Shown: in pieces, positions 23,246 through 35,900 of the stretch
Position numbering within the stretch: the stretch's first letter is position 1
Layout of the letters: each line of letters begins with the position of its first letter
NCBI RefSeq assembly: GCF_963576615.1
Contig: NC_088714.1
Coordinates: forward strand, 39,284,572 to 39,348,571
Length of the DNA stretch: 64,000 bases
Direction: 5' to 3'
Source: Watersipora subatra
Lineage: Eukaryota > Bryozoa > Gymnolaemata > Cheilostomatida > Watersiporidae
Made by a program: the position numbers and the translations under genes
The notes under the pieces: model-generated
Database searches by the model: none
What the model saw: the letters and a program-made list of their open reading frames with translations, nothing else
Told to the model about the DNA's origin: nothing

Positions 23246-25330
23246 TAGCTTAGTAATTAGCTACTATTTGATGGACAGTATCAAAGTTCTAATAAAAATC
23301 AACGAACATTAAAAAGCAGTTGAACTATTACCGCTCGTAGATGGCAACTAGTGGAAAAAACAATTTATAATTAATTGGCTTAAGATTAATGCAGAGCTTG
23401 CTGCCCATGGTATATACTGTAAATGAGTAGCATTTGTTCATATAAGATGTGACTAAACACACTCATAGGTTGTACTGCAAATTATGGTATACCGTTTGCT
23501 CGAGAAGCAATAAAAGATTACCTTTACTTCTCAACCTTTCTAATGAGCCTAAAACAGTTTTGAGAGGTTGAACTGTCGCCATTGTCAGAACGTTATGAAA
23601 CAGTGTCAAAAGTTCCCTTATGCTTTACACATTGGCAGCTGTCAATGTGTGATATTGAGAGTTCTCCTTTTAGGTAGAGAGTGGTTAGATTAATTTGTTT
23701 TCTACCATAAAAAACCTGCAATTGGTGTCGAAGAGTTGTCTACTCTGTGTAGAAATGAAGATCCTACCTTCCGTTCTAACAACTAAAACGCAATAGCCCA
23801 AATATAGTTTTAATAACTTTGCATTTTGCTGTGACAAGATGAATGATTTGTCATCCAGTTTGCTCATTTTATGGTCTCCCATGGATCGAGAAGCCAATTC
23901 AGTGCCCTCAACTGCTCCACACACCAATCATTAGACACAAGACAGACCTTGTCATTCTATGAAACATTAATACGTGTTATGAGCCAGCTCATCGTACTTA
24001 TCACTCAACTCAGACATGTCCAGCCAAGAACATGGAGCCATTGTTTGTGTAACATTGCTCTTAGAAACACCCACAGCCTCTGCTTCCAGTCAGCATACTT
24101 AATCTCTGAGGATTACTTACTCATACCTACCAGGAATTTACACTTGCTTGCAAGCGGAGGTTAGAAAGACAGTAAAACTTTGAAAGCTAAGCATAAGTTG
24201 CTGAGTGTCCTTTATAAATTGGTTGCACATTATAAATAACAGAAAGAAATTCTTTCGGTATTCTTTATCTTCCTTGCCTCCCACATTTTTCGGTGTTGAT
24301 ACAAGTTGGTACAAGATGATAAATATTAAACGGTGATAAAGTGATAAAAAAGTATATGTAAAGTAAAGCAATTTAAGCTTAGTATTTTCTATTGAGCATT
24401 TCTATTTCTATTCACAAAAGGGGAATATACGTTAACCAAGTCTCTGTTTATTTTTGAGTAGAGGGTTTGTAGTAAAATTAAAAATTGCGAGAAATACTCT
24501 AGCGGACAAACTTTAGAAAATGAATGATAGTTCTGAAAAGAGCCATGGAAGAGCAACTCCGCAAATTAGACCACTCTGGTTGGCATGCCTTGTGTCGCCT
24601 TGATTCCATTGGCAGGGCGAAATGTAGGGAGACATTCATTTATGATGACTGATGAAAAGACAAAGCAATCGAGTCATTGCATATAAACAAAAGACTTCTG
24701 GCACAGAGGTTGACCTAAAAAAGATTGTTGTATAATCGGATTAGTGGGCCACAGGCTGCCCTAATGTCTGAGATCTCTGCGGTTACAGGTAGTTACCAGA
24801 TGTTAAATGAGAAGTGACGTAGTAGAGAGAAGAGTATAAAGGCTAGTGGAGGAGAAGACCGGTTCCTCCTTTGCTTCAAATTCATGTATGTACATTTATT
24901 TACACAACAAAAATAACAGATGCTTTTTACTGAAATTTATAGAAAATTTTACGCACTCGACAATCCTTAACAAATTTATTCCAGCTGTTTGCATGTTAGT
25001 AAAAGTTATTTATGCTCATGGATTGCCTGTCAGAATAATCTAGGCATCTGTTCTAATTATGTACTAATTGTTAAAGTTCTTTTAAGTAATATGTTTCTAT
25101 ATTCGGTTTATACATTTTCTCAAGATAAGGTTCTGTAGTTAATATTTTTCATTCTCAGGCTGTCTTACTGTTTTTAAGAGTTGTGTTCTCTACCTATTAT
25201 TTTCACTTTTGTACGGGTTTTTTGTTGTTGTCTAGTTAGTTGAACTATAACGGCTAGTTGTAACTCGACAATTTTTTATTGTTTGTGAAAAACTTACTAA
25301 GTCGGCAGTCAGCAAAGCGATGTTATTGGT
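23246..25330. other. Intergenic stretch, nothing supportable
   Basis: Short ORFs only (for example 23871-24164). None has a recognisable motif or convincing splice signals. Confidence 0.5.
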
Positions 25331-25339
25331 CAGCCTGAC

Positions 25340-25425
25340 CAATAACTAGCCTAGTCTATTCTCCTGACCAATAACTAGCCTAGTCTATTCTCGACTAGAC
25401 CAATAACTAGCCTAGTCTATTCTAG
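25340..25425. repeat. Short ~29-bp tandem repeat
   Basis: Three units of GACCAATAACTAGCCTAGTC followed by TATTCTC. Confidence 0.85.
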
Positions 25426-25544
25426 TTTAGACTAAAATATCACGTCTAATTGTCATTAAATTACTAATAACAAGCTCGAACAACATTGCTAAAATAATTA
25501 GATAACTAAAGACTTATTGTTTTTACAAAGAGCTGAGCTCGTTC

Positions 25545-25945
25545 TTGTCGGTTTCACCAGGTTGTATTGTAGAAAACATTGGGTTCAGTGCACTCCGTTT
25601 GTTTCAATAGAGCACAAGTGAGCTGGTTTCAGCTCCCTACTGTTAGTTTTCAGCAGGTTATATTTTAGGAAGCAATTGGTTCAGCACACTCTGTTGGTTT
25701 TAGCAGAGCACAAGTGAGCTGGTTTCAACTTCCTACTGCTGGTTTTCAGCAGGTTGTATTTTGGGATTTGGTGGGTTCAGCCAATGATATGAACCACCTG
25801 GGATTGTATATCAATTGTTCAGCACACTCTGTTGGTTTCAGCAAAGCACAAATGGAGATGGTTCCAGCTCCTTCTTGTTGGATACAGCAGGTTGTATTGT
25901 ATTAAGCATTAGATTCAGCACACTCTGGTTGTCTCAGCTAAGCCT
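25545..25945. repeat. ~90-bp tandem repeat
   Basis: About four units contain CAGCAGGTTGTATT, TTCAGCACACTCTGTTGGTT and GAGCTGGTTTCA. Unit length varies through small insertions (for example at 25770-25805). Confidence 0.85.
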
Positions 25946-28415
25946 AGTGAGACAGTCTCGAGAACTTATCATAGATACACCAAACGTGAAAGTGGTCTCC
26001 ACCACTCCCTCCACGAGTTTTCTTTAGGTTATAGGAGAATTTTAGCAAGGGCAGGCAAGTCCTATTATGTGTCATTAGAATAATACCTAGTATTCGACAA
26101 TTAATTTTAGAAACTAATTTATGATTGTTTGAAAACATTTATTATTGTTATTGAAAATGTTCAAAACTTGACCACAGCGTAGCAATCCTCTTGCTCATGC
26201 ATAAGCAGGCGTTTGTTAGGCGTGAATTTTGGGAATCATTACATTACACAAAATTTACAGCACTTGTAATCGGCAATAATAATCTTCGACTATATATTTA
26301 TGAAAAAGCGTATATACGGATAATAAACACTAAAATCTATATCCAGGCGCGAAGTTCCCAAAACAAAGTTGTCTATCGCCGTTGTTATCGTTAGATAAAT
26401 GATACTGCGGTAAGCTTTATAGTTTTATATCAAATGAAGCATTTTACCCTAATAAGTAAAAGCTATATAGTAAAAAATAATTGAAGTAATGCTATACTAA
26501 GCTGGGCTACCCCAAGTTACGCAGATTTGGGAAAGATAAATTGATCAATTCAACGATTTCATTAAGAGGTAACGCAGTTCAAATAATAGTGGGGTAGAAG
26601 GCTCTAATCAACTTATTACAAATAAATGCATCATATTTGTTAAACTTGCTGAAACTTTTGGAGTCATGCTGGTCCTTATGGGTAATCGACAAATAGCAAT
26701 TTTTACTGAAGCGTAAATAGCTTTTTATACCTTCGGCAAGCTTGTGGCAATGAATATATTGCATTCAATCTGAAACTATTTCGGTAAAAAACGCATGTCT
26801 CCGATAGAATCTAGCTGCAAATGCTATTAGTAGAGATTTTACAAAGCTAGACGAGTTTAATTCAAAGACTCATAATTCTTATGAGTATACACTTGTTATA
26901 ATATTTTTATTTTATCTTGTTACAATTCATTTAATTTTTACTATTTTTATTGAGACCTTCATAATATATTTAATAGAATATTTGCAAGTACTAATTTTAC
27001 TCCTATTGACTATGATAGGCATAAACTACCTTAGCTATTATTTGTCGTTGCTAGTAGAATTAGATGGCTCGACAACATCTGCTAAACATGATGTTGGAAT
27101 CACTTTTTAGATCGAACTTGACCAAAAATATTGTCAAAAGGTTGGCTTAGAACTGCTGGGAACAATGGTTCTATCGCTCAGCTCTAAAAGCAGTTTGCAA
27201 CGCTAAGCTCCCTGGCATTATGGCTGATCAAAGAGTAAAACCTAGAGTAAGGAATGCTCTAAAAGATGTTTTTTGTTCAAATTCATTAAAGATCTTTTGG
27301 AGAAATCATACTTCATACATTCTTTGTCTCCAAAAAGACACAATGTAAGCTAAAAGAAAGCAAATAGACAAAATTTGTAAATCGATCAACATTTAAGGGT
27401 TATTTCTAATTTGCATAATGTAAAGACTATTTAGCAACTTTTCAGCACTGATAATTTTGCAAAGGGCACTTATAGACACTAAATATTCTCAGTCAAATTA
27501 GGTCACTTTAGAGGATCCCTGTACCCCTGCATTGTATAAGTAGTAGCAAGATGATTGTTATAAATTTACAACTGATGTATGATGCTCTTAACAAACCTTT
27601 ATGAGTGTTTAAAAGTGAACAATCCTTTATATTCGTTCAGTTCTTTGCTAGTGAACTGAATGGGGATTTATTAAGGTTGCATCTTAGGTCCGATTTGAAA
27701 TTCTGGGTGTTACTTGAAAAGATGTCCTTGAGTGATAAATCTGCCCTATAATTATTCTTGAAACTAATTACCACCCTACATTCACAAAAATGATAATATT
27801 CCAATAGTTACTGCACTAGTGATTATTGAAATTAGAAAAGACTCGTAATTCATGTGAGTATACACTTGTTATTTTTAACAAAACTCCTTATTGAAATAGA
27901 ATTCAAGAACTTGCACCAACTTGACGCTTTATGTTGTATGGATATAATATGAGAGATATATATATGTTATATTTAACGAATTGAAAACTTTATATAAATT
28001 TTTTACATTATTTGGAATTTATGTCATAGAAGGTATACGTTATAGAAATGTCTACTGTATTTGCCTTTTGTCTTGGCGATGAGTGCAAAGTTATCAACTG
28101 ATGCTGTTTTTTGACCAGGTCACTTTTTTTCGTAAGCTTTATGAATAATTGACAACTTTCAAATTTTATTGCCGTGGATGCCATAGGCAAAACTGCTTAC
28201 TAATGTGTGTCTTTCTAACAGCTCTAAACACATGCCTTTCCTCGGCACATTAGTATGAATGATTTAGTAGTTGTGATTACGCTGCAACTCGGAATCACAG
28301 TCCTAGATTCATGATCTCACGTATGCTTCGTGTGATGCACAAACAAATGTCTTCTTGCCATTCCATTGAACTTGTAAACCGCTTGAGCTTCAATCTAATC
28401 AAATCAGTATTATTA
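25946..28415. other. Intergenic stretch with one dispersed direct repeat
   Basis: A near-identical ~37-bp sequence ending GAGTATACACTTGTTAT occurs at 26863-26899 and 27836-27872. Otherwise no gene, RNA or transposon is recognisable. Confidence 0.5.
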
Positions 28416-29697
28416 AAGGTTGACTTGCAACAAAATTCACATTACAGTTATTTGGTATCAAAAGATTCACCATGTCTTACTCTGTTGTGTTGTAGGTGCA
28501 AAATATTTAGAAATGTGATTACAAGCTCTTAAAGCTAAAAAACGAACAGTTAATCGCCGCCATCATGAGACTGCCGTAGGTTGGAATCTCTTTCCAAAAC
28601 GGCTCAAATGGGACGCAGTTGTACAAGATGGCTTTTATTTACACTTTCACGCAACCTCATTCATCAAAATATTTTCACAAATTTACTTCATGCATTCAAT
28701 AAAACCGTGTTTATTGTTCTTACGTGTCCATTTTATCGTCATTGTAATGCTGTCACTTTCAGCACTGATATCTTATAACCTACCATGAAAATTCGTCTAA
28801 TATTTTAACCTTAGCTCGAAGGAGTACATATCATTGTCTGATAAACATGATGAGCCTGTTGGTCACCTATGATAATCGAAAAATGCTGCAGAAATTATTC
28901 GTGAAATATGGGTCACATGATCAGATTACGACTAGACGATTAGACCAAGCTGAAACAAAACTGTAAAGTAGCAAGCATCTATATTTGATACGGGGTCTTC
29001 GGTAAAACCCGCAGTGTTTGTCATAAACTAGGGCTACGAGAAGTTTTATATTGAGCCTTTTATTGGCCTTTCAATTCACGTGGGCACATCACGTGACAAA
29101 AAAATAACTAAATGTAATGACTACGTCAGAGAAATAAACTGATTCCAATTTACGGCGGCTTTTCGTTTTTAAGCTTTTTAAAGCTTGTAATCACATTTCT
29201 ACATATTTTGCACCTACAACACAGCAGAGTAAAAGTAGGGCCACACGAGACAAAATTCTCACGAAATCGGCAAAATTTGGACGAAACGATTCGTACGAAT
29301 TGACATTTGGACGAATTCGTCCATCGTTGGTTGCGAACGATGAACGAATCCTGAATTGGACGAAACGTGAGAAATTCTTACGAATCGTTGTTTGATTGGT
29401 CGGTTGAAAAGGTTAGTTGAATGTTGAAGGTCGTTTTCTTTTGCGCATGTTTGTACTGAAGCAAATGATTGAAACGGAATCGGCTTCAATTTATCACCGC
29501 GTTCTGATTGGCTAGTTGAAAGTTAGTTTCGTACGAATCCGTGGTGGGGAAACTCCGTGTGGCAGGTCAGAAATTTCGTATGAATGGAATTTCCCAGATT
29601 AGTTGAAGTTACACGATACGTGTGGCCTTACCTTAAGACATGGTGAATCTTTTGATACCAAATAACTGTAATGTGAATTTTGTTGCAAGTCAACCTT
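28416..29697. mobile_element. Long-inverted-repeat transposon, host of a nested insertion
   Basis: The left arm (28416 to about 28540) begins AAGGTTGACTTGCAACAAAA. Its reverse complement forms the right arm, split into 29165-29232 and 29637-29697 by the nested element. TA flanks both ends (28414-28415 and 29698-29699). The arms match for about 125 bp with few differences. The interior carries no recognisable transposase. The superfamily is uncertain; a TA target would suit Tc1/mariner-like elements. Confidence 0.83.
29233..29633. mobile_element. Nested 401-bp MITE with TAA target duplication (Harbinger-like)
   Basis: The termini AAGTAGGGCCACACG (left) and AGGTAAGGCCACACG (right, reverse complement) are inverted repeats. 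TAA at 29230-29232 and 29634-29636 flanks the element. The intact left arm of the host element reads GAGTAAGACATGG across the equivalent point, with a single TAA, so the pre-insertion site is directly visible. A 3-bp TWA duplication is typical of PIF/Harbinger. The interior is rich in TTCGTACGAA-type palindromes. Confidence 0.83.
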
Positions 29698-29963
29698 TAT
29701 TTTTATTGAATAACGTCATTATTATAATGCAGCTTTCAGTACTGAAAGGTAAATTTTAGTGCTGGTACTTACATTATAGCTGATGAAGACCACAGGAAAA
29801 GTTGCAAACATGTCTTTTTCCAGCTATTAAATATTTCGCAAATCATCTTTAATTTTGTCTGACCTTGCATCCTGCGCGCGAGAGATTAGTTAATATATAA
29901 ACCAGCTTAAAGCTCAAGGTATTTGAATTGAAATACATTTGTATTATGTCATGTTGATTTTAG

Positions 29964-32900
29964 ATGATGAATGATGACAGTGTTGATATTTATGGTGACC
30001 TGCTTGAGAATACTTCACCAGGTAATTTTTTATATTCTTACAGTTAGTTAGAGAGGATGCGGGTGTCTGTATGAAACAGTTAGCTAAAGACTACATTGCA
30101 AAGTTGTATCGCTATCGTTACAGGCACACAACCGGCTAACAGTGATCAAAATGGAAACGCTGCAGGATCAAAGGCCGAGTCACACAACAATGATACGAAT
30201 TCAAAGCTTGAAGCTGGTGACTTTTCACGCATTTCATCTTTGTGCAAGCCATCTTTCCGATCAATTCTTGAGACTATAAGCATAAAGGAAAGACAAAACA
30301 CAGAGGAGGAAAAGAGTGGGGGTAAATCAGAAGAGGTATCTTTCCTTGGTCCTTTTGAGGACCTACACAGAATGCAAGAGTTTGTTCAGTCTCCTTTCAT
30401 TCAAATTGATTGATCCTTTGATCCATCTCCTTCAAACAGAAGGAGATGGAGACAGAAGGCTGGCTACCTTTTTACAGGTTTTAGGAGCTTAATTTTGTCA
30501 CCATTCCCAGTCTTTTGATATCCTGTCAGCCTCTATTCGAACGCCACCTTCAATTGGCCCCCACTATAGAGGAAGGATTGGAAAATAGAGTGCCGTTGCG
30601 TTCAATTATATGTTTTACGGTAACTTGTGCGGCCAAAATCAATAGCTAGCAGTTTATCTGCATTACATAAACCGTAATTAACTTACATAGTTTGATTCTG
30701 AATGAAGTATTTTTGTGCTTATAACATCTAAAGATCCGTTTGTGCATCAATGTATCTCAATAGAATATTTTTATGTAGCCAAATTAGAATACATAATGAC
30801 TTTGTCTTTATTTAAAATAAGGAAACAAAGGAGAAATGGCTTGATCACCCCAATATCTTCAATTCTTAAGCAGTTCTCAATCACCTTTCCACTAAGATAA
30901 CGAACTTGCAGATTGTTTACTGTTTTCAAATGATTATTATTATGATTTTTGGCAGTAATATCGGTCATATGTTATATATAGTAGTATTATCATCAGTTAT
31001 ATATAGTACTAGTAATGTTAGTATATCTAAACCTGCATTCTAAAATAGTGTTTATAAATGTTTATTCTTACAACGACTGAAGTGTAACCATTTTATTGGA
31101 GTTTTTGTATTGTTATTTCAAGATCGGTCGCCAACCGTATATATCAAGGCTGGTCAAACTTTTGCTAGTGGGCCAAATTTTAGGAATCAAGCAGTGCTGT
31201 GGGCCAGAGGTTTTCTGCTTTTGTAACTACCCGGTATTTCACATGAAACAATAGTGACACAGCTAATAAACACATGAAACAATAGTGACACAGCTAATAA
31301 ACACATGAAACAATAGTGACACAGCTAATAAACACATAAAACAATTGTGATACAGCTAATAAACACATGAAACAATAGTGAAACAGCTAATAAACACATG
31401 AAACAATAGTGACACAGCTAATAAACACATGAAACAATAGTGACACAGCTAATAAACACAGGCAATAAACAATATTTATTCTACTGTCAAAAGTAATATA
31501 ACTTATTATAAATGATGCATTTACACTAAAATACATCAAAAGTATGTAATTATACATACACTAATGTAATGCACACAAAGTATGCACAGACTTACACCAA
31601 AATTCTAGTGACTAGGATGGAATGGGTTTTAGCACTCAAGATGTTTTCATTGTCTGGTTCCTTCTGGGAACCTGCTAATCTCATTGATTGAAGGTGGTCT
31701 TGTTTTGAGTACAGATCGTTGCTAGATTTTATCAGGTTCATCTTGGAAAATGCCGGCTAGCATAAGCATGTTGGTGAGAATATTGTACACAGCCCAAGTG
31801 CTAGATGAGTCATGTTAGGACACAATGCCTTTGTTGCAGCTTTGGTCCAACACTATGGGGTAAAGCCATTGCATGTAGCTCGCAGATCACGTAGTTCCAT
31901 CTGCATAGCAGCCACTGACAAGTCAATAGGAAGTTCACTTATAGCCAATGCCCAATCGCCATCTATTCTAGCGATAAAATTATGCGATGGAAGTCTAGCA
32001 GTTTTGGCTGACTTGTTTTCAATTGCACCAACGATCCCTGCTTCTTGCCAGTCTGCTGATGCCCCATCAGTGGTAACAGAAACACAATTCGTAACAGTCT
32101 TGCTTCTCTTAGTTTCTCCAAGGTAGCTGTATGAGTGTATGTGTTGTAGATCCTGTTCTGTCTCCTTTAATGCCAACCAGATTTAGCAGCTCGTCTACAA
32201 ATTTTTCTCCAGAAAAGTATCTACAAACAAGGGCTTTGCAAATATTAGAAGCAAAAACAGCATATTACATACAGCCAAAATATGATACAGCTGTGTGCGT
32301 TCGATGCATTTTTATACTTTGTGTTTCACAACCAATACCGTAAACGTTACGGCAAAATTGTGTTTTTGAGTAAAAGATCATGAGAACAGAAATATAGTTG
32401 CTTAGTAAATACGGCTGGTTGTGCCACATCCCAAATATCTGATGGCTCATCTAGGGCTAACAAATACCATTAAGCATAAGCACTTCTGCATGTAGTTGCC
32501 TTACTCGGTCATTAGCTAATTCATCTGTGCGCCTTGCACATGTTTCCTGAGATAACGGGACTGATTGCAGCTTGTCAACAATGTCTTGTCTTCCCAGGGT
32601 TGGCATAGTATTTCCCATGGCGATTATTACCGCCCCAGGAAAAACTCATTTTGGTCCAAAAGTGGGAAAAACTAAAAAGCTTATTTTTTGACAAGTTGAC
32701 TAATGCTTAAACAAAGAATTACAATACACTTATACCATTAGCTGCTATAGAGCTTCTTTATGGCTCTTTAACAGTACACAGGCTAAGAAAGCGCACAACC
32801 TTTATAATTGGTTTATTTACTAAATATTGAATGGGAAGACCTGACTACAAGATAATATTTGTTTATTTAATATATAAACATATATTAAATAAACATATTA

Positions 32901-35900
32901 TATAACATATATTAATTATTAGTATTGTATAAAAATCAAAAGTAATATGTGTGAAACATGACAGTAAACACAATACAACAATTAAAAATAATTAAAAAAT
33001 GAAAACACATGAAGATAATACCAAGTAGTCGAGACCGGTGAACTGAACAAACGGATTAGAGTATTGAGAATTGGTTGTCTAAGAAAAGTTAATCCTCATA
33101 TTCGGCCGAATCTTACCTTAAAGAAATTGTTTTTAGGTTTTGGTATCAAGCTACCAGTTTGGACGCTTTCTCCACTCCAAGCCCGTTGCGCAGCTTGGTC
33201 TGCACTAAGGAAAAACTTTTAAACACTACTTTAATTCCATTGCTATTGATTGATATAAATATGGAGTCACGCAACTAATTGCTTAGTCCAATTTTCCATT
33301 TTTATTAAATTTCATTGTTTTCAAAATATTTGGATAAAAAATTCTGGAGTTATAATATTTCCCAGTTTTTACCAGTTGTTCCCGGTTTTTACCAGTTTTT
33401 CCCGGTTTTTACCAGTTGTTCCCGTTGCCCTAGGAAAAACAGTTTTTCCCGGGAAAAATGCCAACCCTGTGTCTTTCTGTAAGGACACGCTGTCTTTGCA
33501 ATTTACAACATGCAAGACTTTACTAGATCAACATGACTATGGTGTCACAGCTTCTGCAATTTTGACAAACACCAGGAAGCCTCTGTAGCTCTCTTCTCCA
33601 GTGATGTGATGTTTTTGCAACATCGCAGTCTCTGACATATTGCCATTCTCAAGCTTTCAACTATAACGTCTATATACCGTAAAACCTCTGATTGAACACC
33701 ATGGTGCTCTATTTTTCAATCCTTTCTTTTTAGTGGCGGTCAATTGGAGGCAGCATTCAAATAGAGGCTGGTGTTGTATTTTTCAAATGGCAAATAAATT
33801 AGCCCTTTTACGGGCAAAGCGGATGTCGCCTATATTTTGCCCTCTCTTTCCGGTGGAGCGATATTAACTTTTTGATGCAGTAAATCTGCCAACTTGTCAA
33901 AAATCTCTTAATAAATATGCATTGAGAAATCGAGAAATATCTCTACCAGCCGATATCTACTGCTTGCAATTAACCTTCGATGATATATTCTGTGTCCTCC
34001 TTTGCAATTTGTTGGTGCTTTCAATTTTTATTTCATTTTAAATTTGAAGACATGTTTATTTTATATCTATATTTAACATTGTTGCATAAAAGCTCATGGC
34101 TCTCACTTGATATGTTTACTACAGTTTTTAGCCAAAACTAGCATTTTATGTGCAATAGAGAAGGATCAATTGTAAGATCAGATTGCTGCAATGATGCTAT
34201 CCGATAATATGCTACAAATTTATAAGTTGTATAATTATAATCTATCATATGCTACAAATATATATTCAAGAACAAGTGGCATAAATTAACCATACTTATG
34301 TTACATGCAGAAACAAAAATTAACATTTTTAAAACAAATATTTGCATTGTTTGCTCGGCCAGCTGGGTTCTGGTTGTTGCTTTCGATGGGACAAAAGGAT
34401 GGATCTTCACCTTCCACAATGTTTTCTGACCTCTACTCTTCTACTGAACTTCTGAAACAGTCGATATTCGCATCCAAACAATTTTTTGTCAAAGTAAAAC
34501 TTTCACGTTTGACATGTAGCTCAAGTGCAACGCGTAAAAGTTTTGCTCGCTAAATGCAACCTTTAACCTTTAACCTAAAACTAGTCATTCATCTATTGTC
34601 GTTAATGTAAACTGTTTTATATATACACATCAAAATATCAAGACTGTGTAAAACAAGGAAACACTATTAGCCTGAGACCGTTATTAATTATTTCTATGAC
34701 GTTGCTTTCAAAGGTTTAACGGAGAAAAAACTAAAACTTGGGATTTGGACAATGAGAGAATTAATTGTTTGTTATTTATGTAAACAGTTCATTATTAATG
34801 TGATTTTGTGGACACTTTTCTACTGATCACTTGATATTATTGTTCGTAAAGATCAGAGATTGTTAAAGTTGCTGTCAAAAGAAAGTGGTGTTCAAGTAGA
34901 GGGTGGCGTTCAAATAGAGGTTTTACGGTATACGTGTATAACTGTAGATTTGGTCAAAACATCATGCTGTGTGATGCAGAATGTTTGGGATGCTTACAAT
35001 GATTATGCAACACATACGTTATGCAGCATATACATGCAGGTTATACAGCATATACATGTACATTATGCAGCATATACATGTATGTTATGCAGCATATACA
35101 TGTAGGTTATGCAGCATACACATGTAGGTTATGCAGCATATACATGTGCGTTATGCAGCATATACATGTAGGTTATGCAGCATATACATGTAGGTTATGT
35201 AGCATATACATGTACGTTATGCAGCATATACATGTAGGTTATGCAGCATATACATGTAGGTTATGCAGCATATACATGTAGGTTATGCAGCATATACATG
35301 TACGTTATGCAGCATATACATGTACGTTATGCAACATACACATGTACGTTATGCAGCATATACATGTACGTTATGCAGCATATACATGTACGATATGCAG
35401 CATATACATGTACTTTATGCAGCATATACATGTATGTTATGCAGCATATACATGTACATTATGCAGCATATACATGTACGTTATGCAGCATATACATGTA
35501 CGTTATGCAGCATATACATGTACGTTATGCAGCATATACATGTACGTTATGCAGAACAAATCCAGTGAGCTTCACTAACTGTTTGACACGCTAAAATTAG
35601 CACAAGCGGGTGCCCGCTCCAAATAGGCAACTGGGCCACATTTGGCCCACCGACCATAGTTTGGCCACCCTTTGTATATATGCTAGTGACCAACTGTTGT
35701 ATTGTCAAATTGCAAATTCATAAAAAGGTGCTCTAGATTGTAAGTTACGGCACTTTAATGCAGACATGTGTGTGCGATTATATCAAGGAGTTGTATTCTC
35801 TTTGTGATAGTCTTGATTTAGCTCCTGCTTGCAGCTGGAAACAGTGGATTTGATGAATGATGTGTACTCGCTTCACACAGAGAAGGATATAGAGCACTGC

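Larger units (their letters stand above)
31145..35673 (-). mobile_element. hAT transposon with 8-bp target duplication and nested insertions
   Basis: Imperfect terminal inverted repeats CAAGGCTGGTCAAACTTTTG (left) and AAAGGGTGGCCAAACTATGG (right, reverse complement) extend to a shared GTGGGCC. They are flanked by identical 8-bp direct repeats GTATATAT at 31137-31144 and 35674-35681. The interior holds a decayed hAT transposase on the minus strand, a 31-bp minisatellite near the left end, a 22-bp minisatellite near the right end, and two younger elements. The whole 4.5-kb composite lies in intron 2 of the FLASH-like gene. Confidence 0.85.

Noticed and set aside
35021-35594. His/Tyr/Cys-rich repeat proteins
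   Set aside because: They are the 22-bp minisatellite read in three frames.
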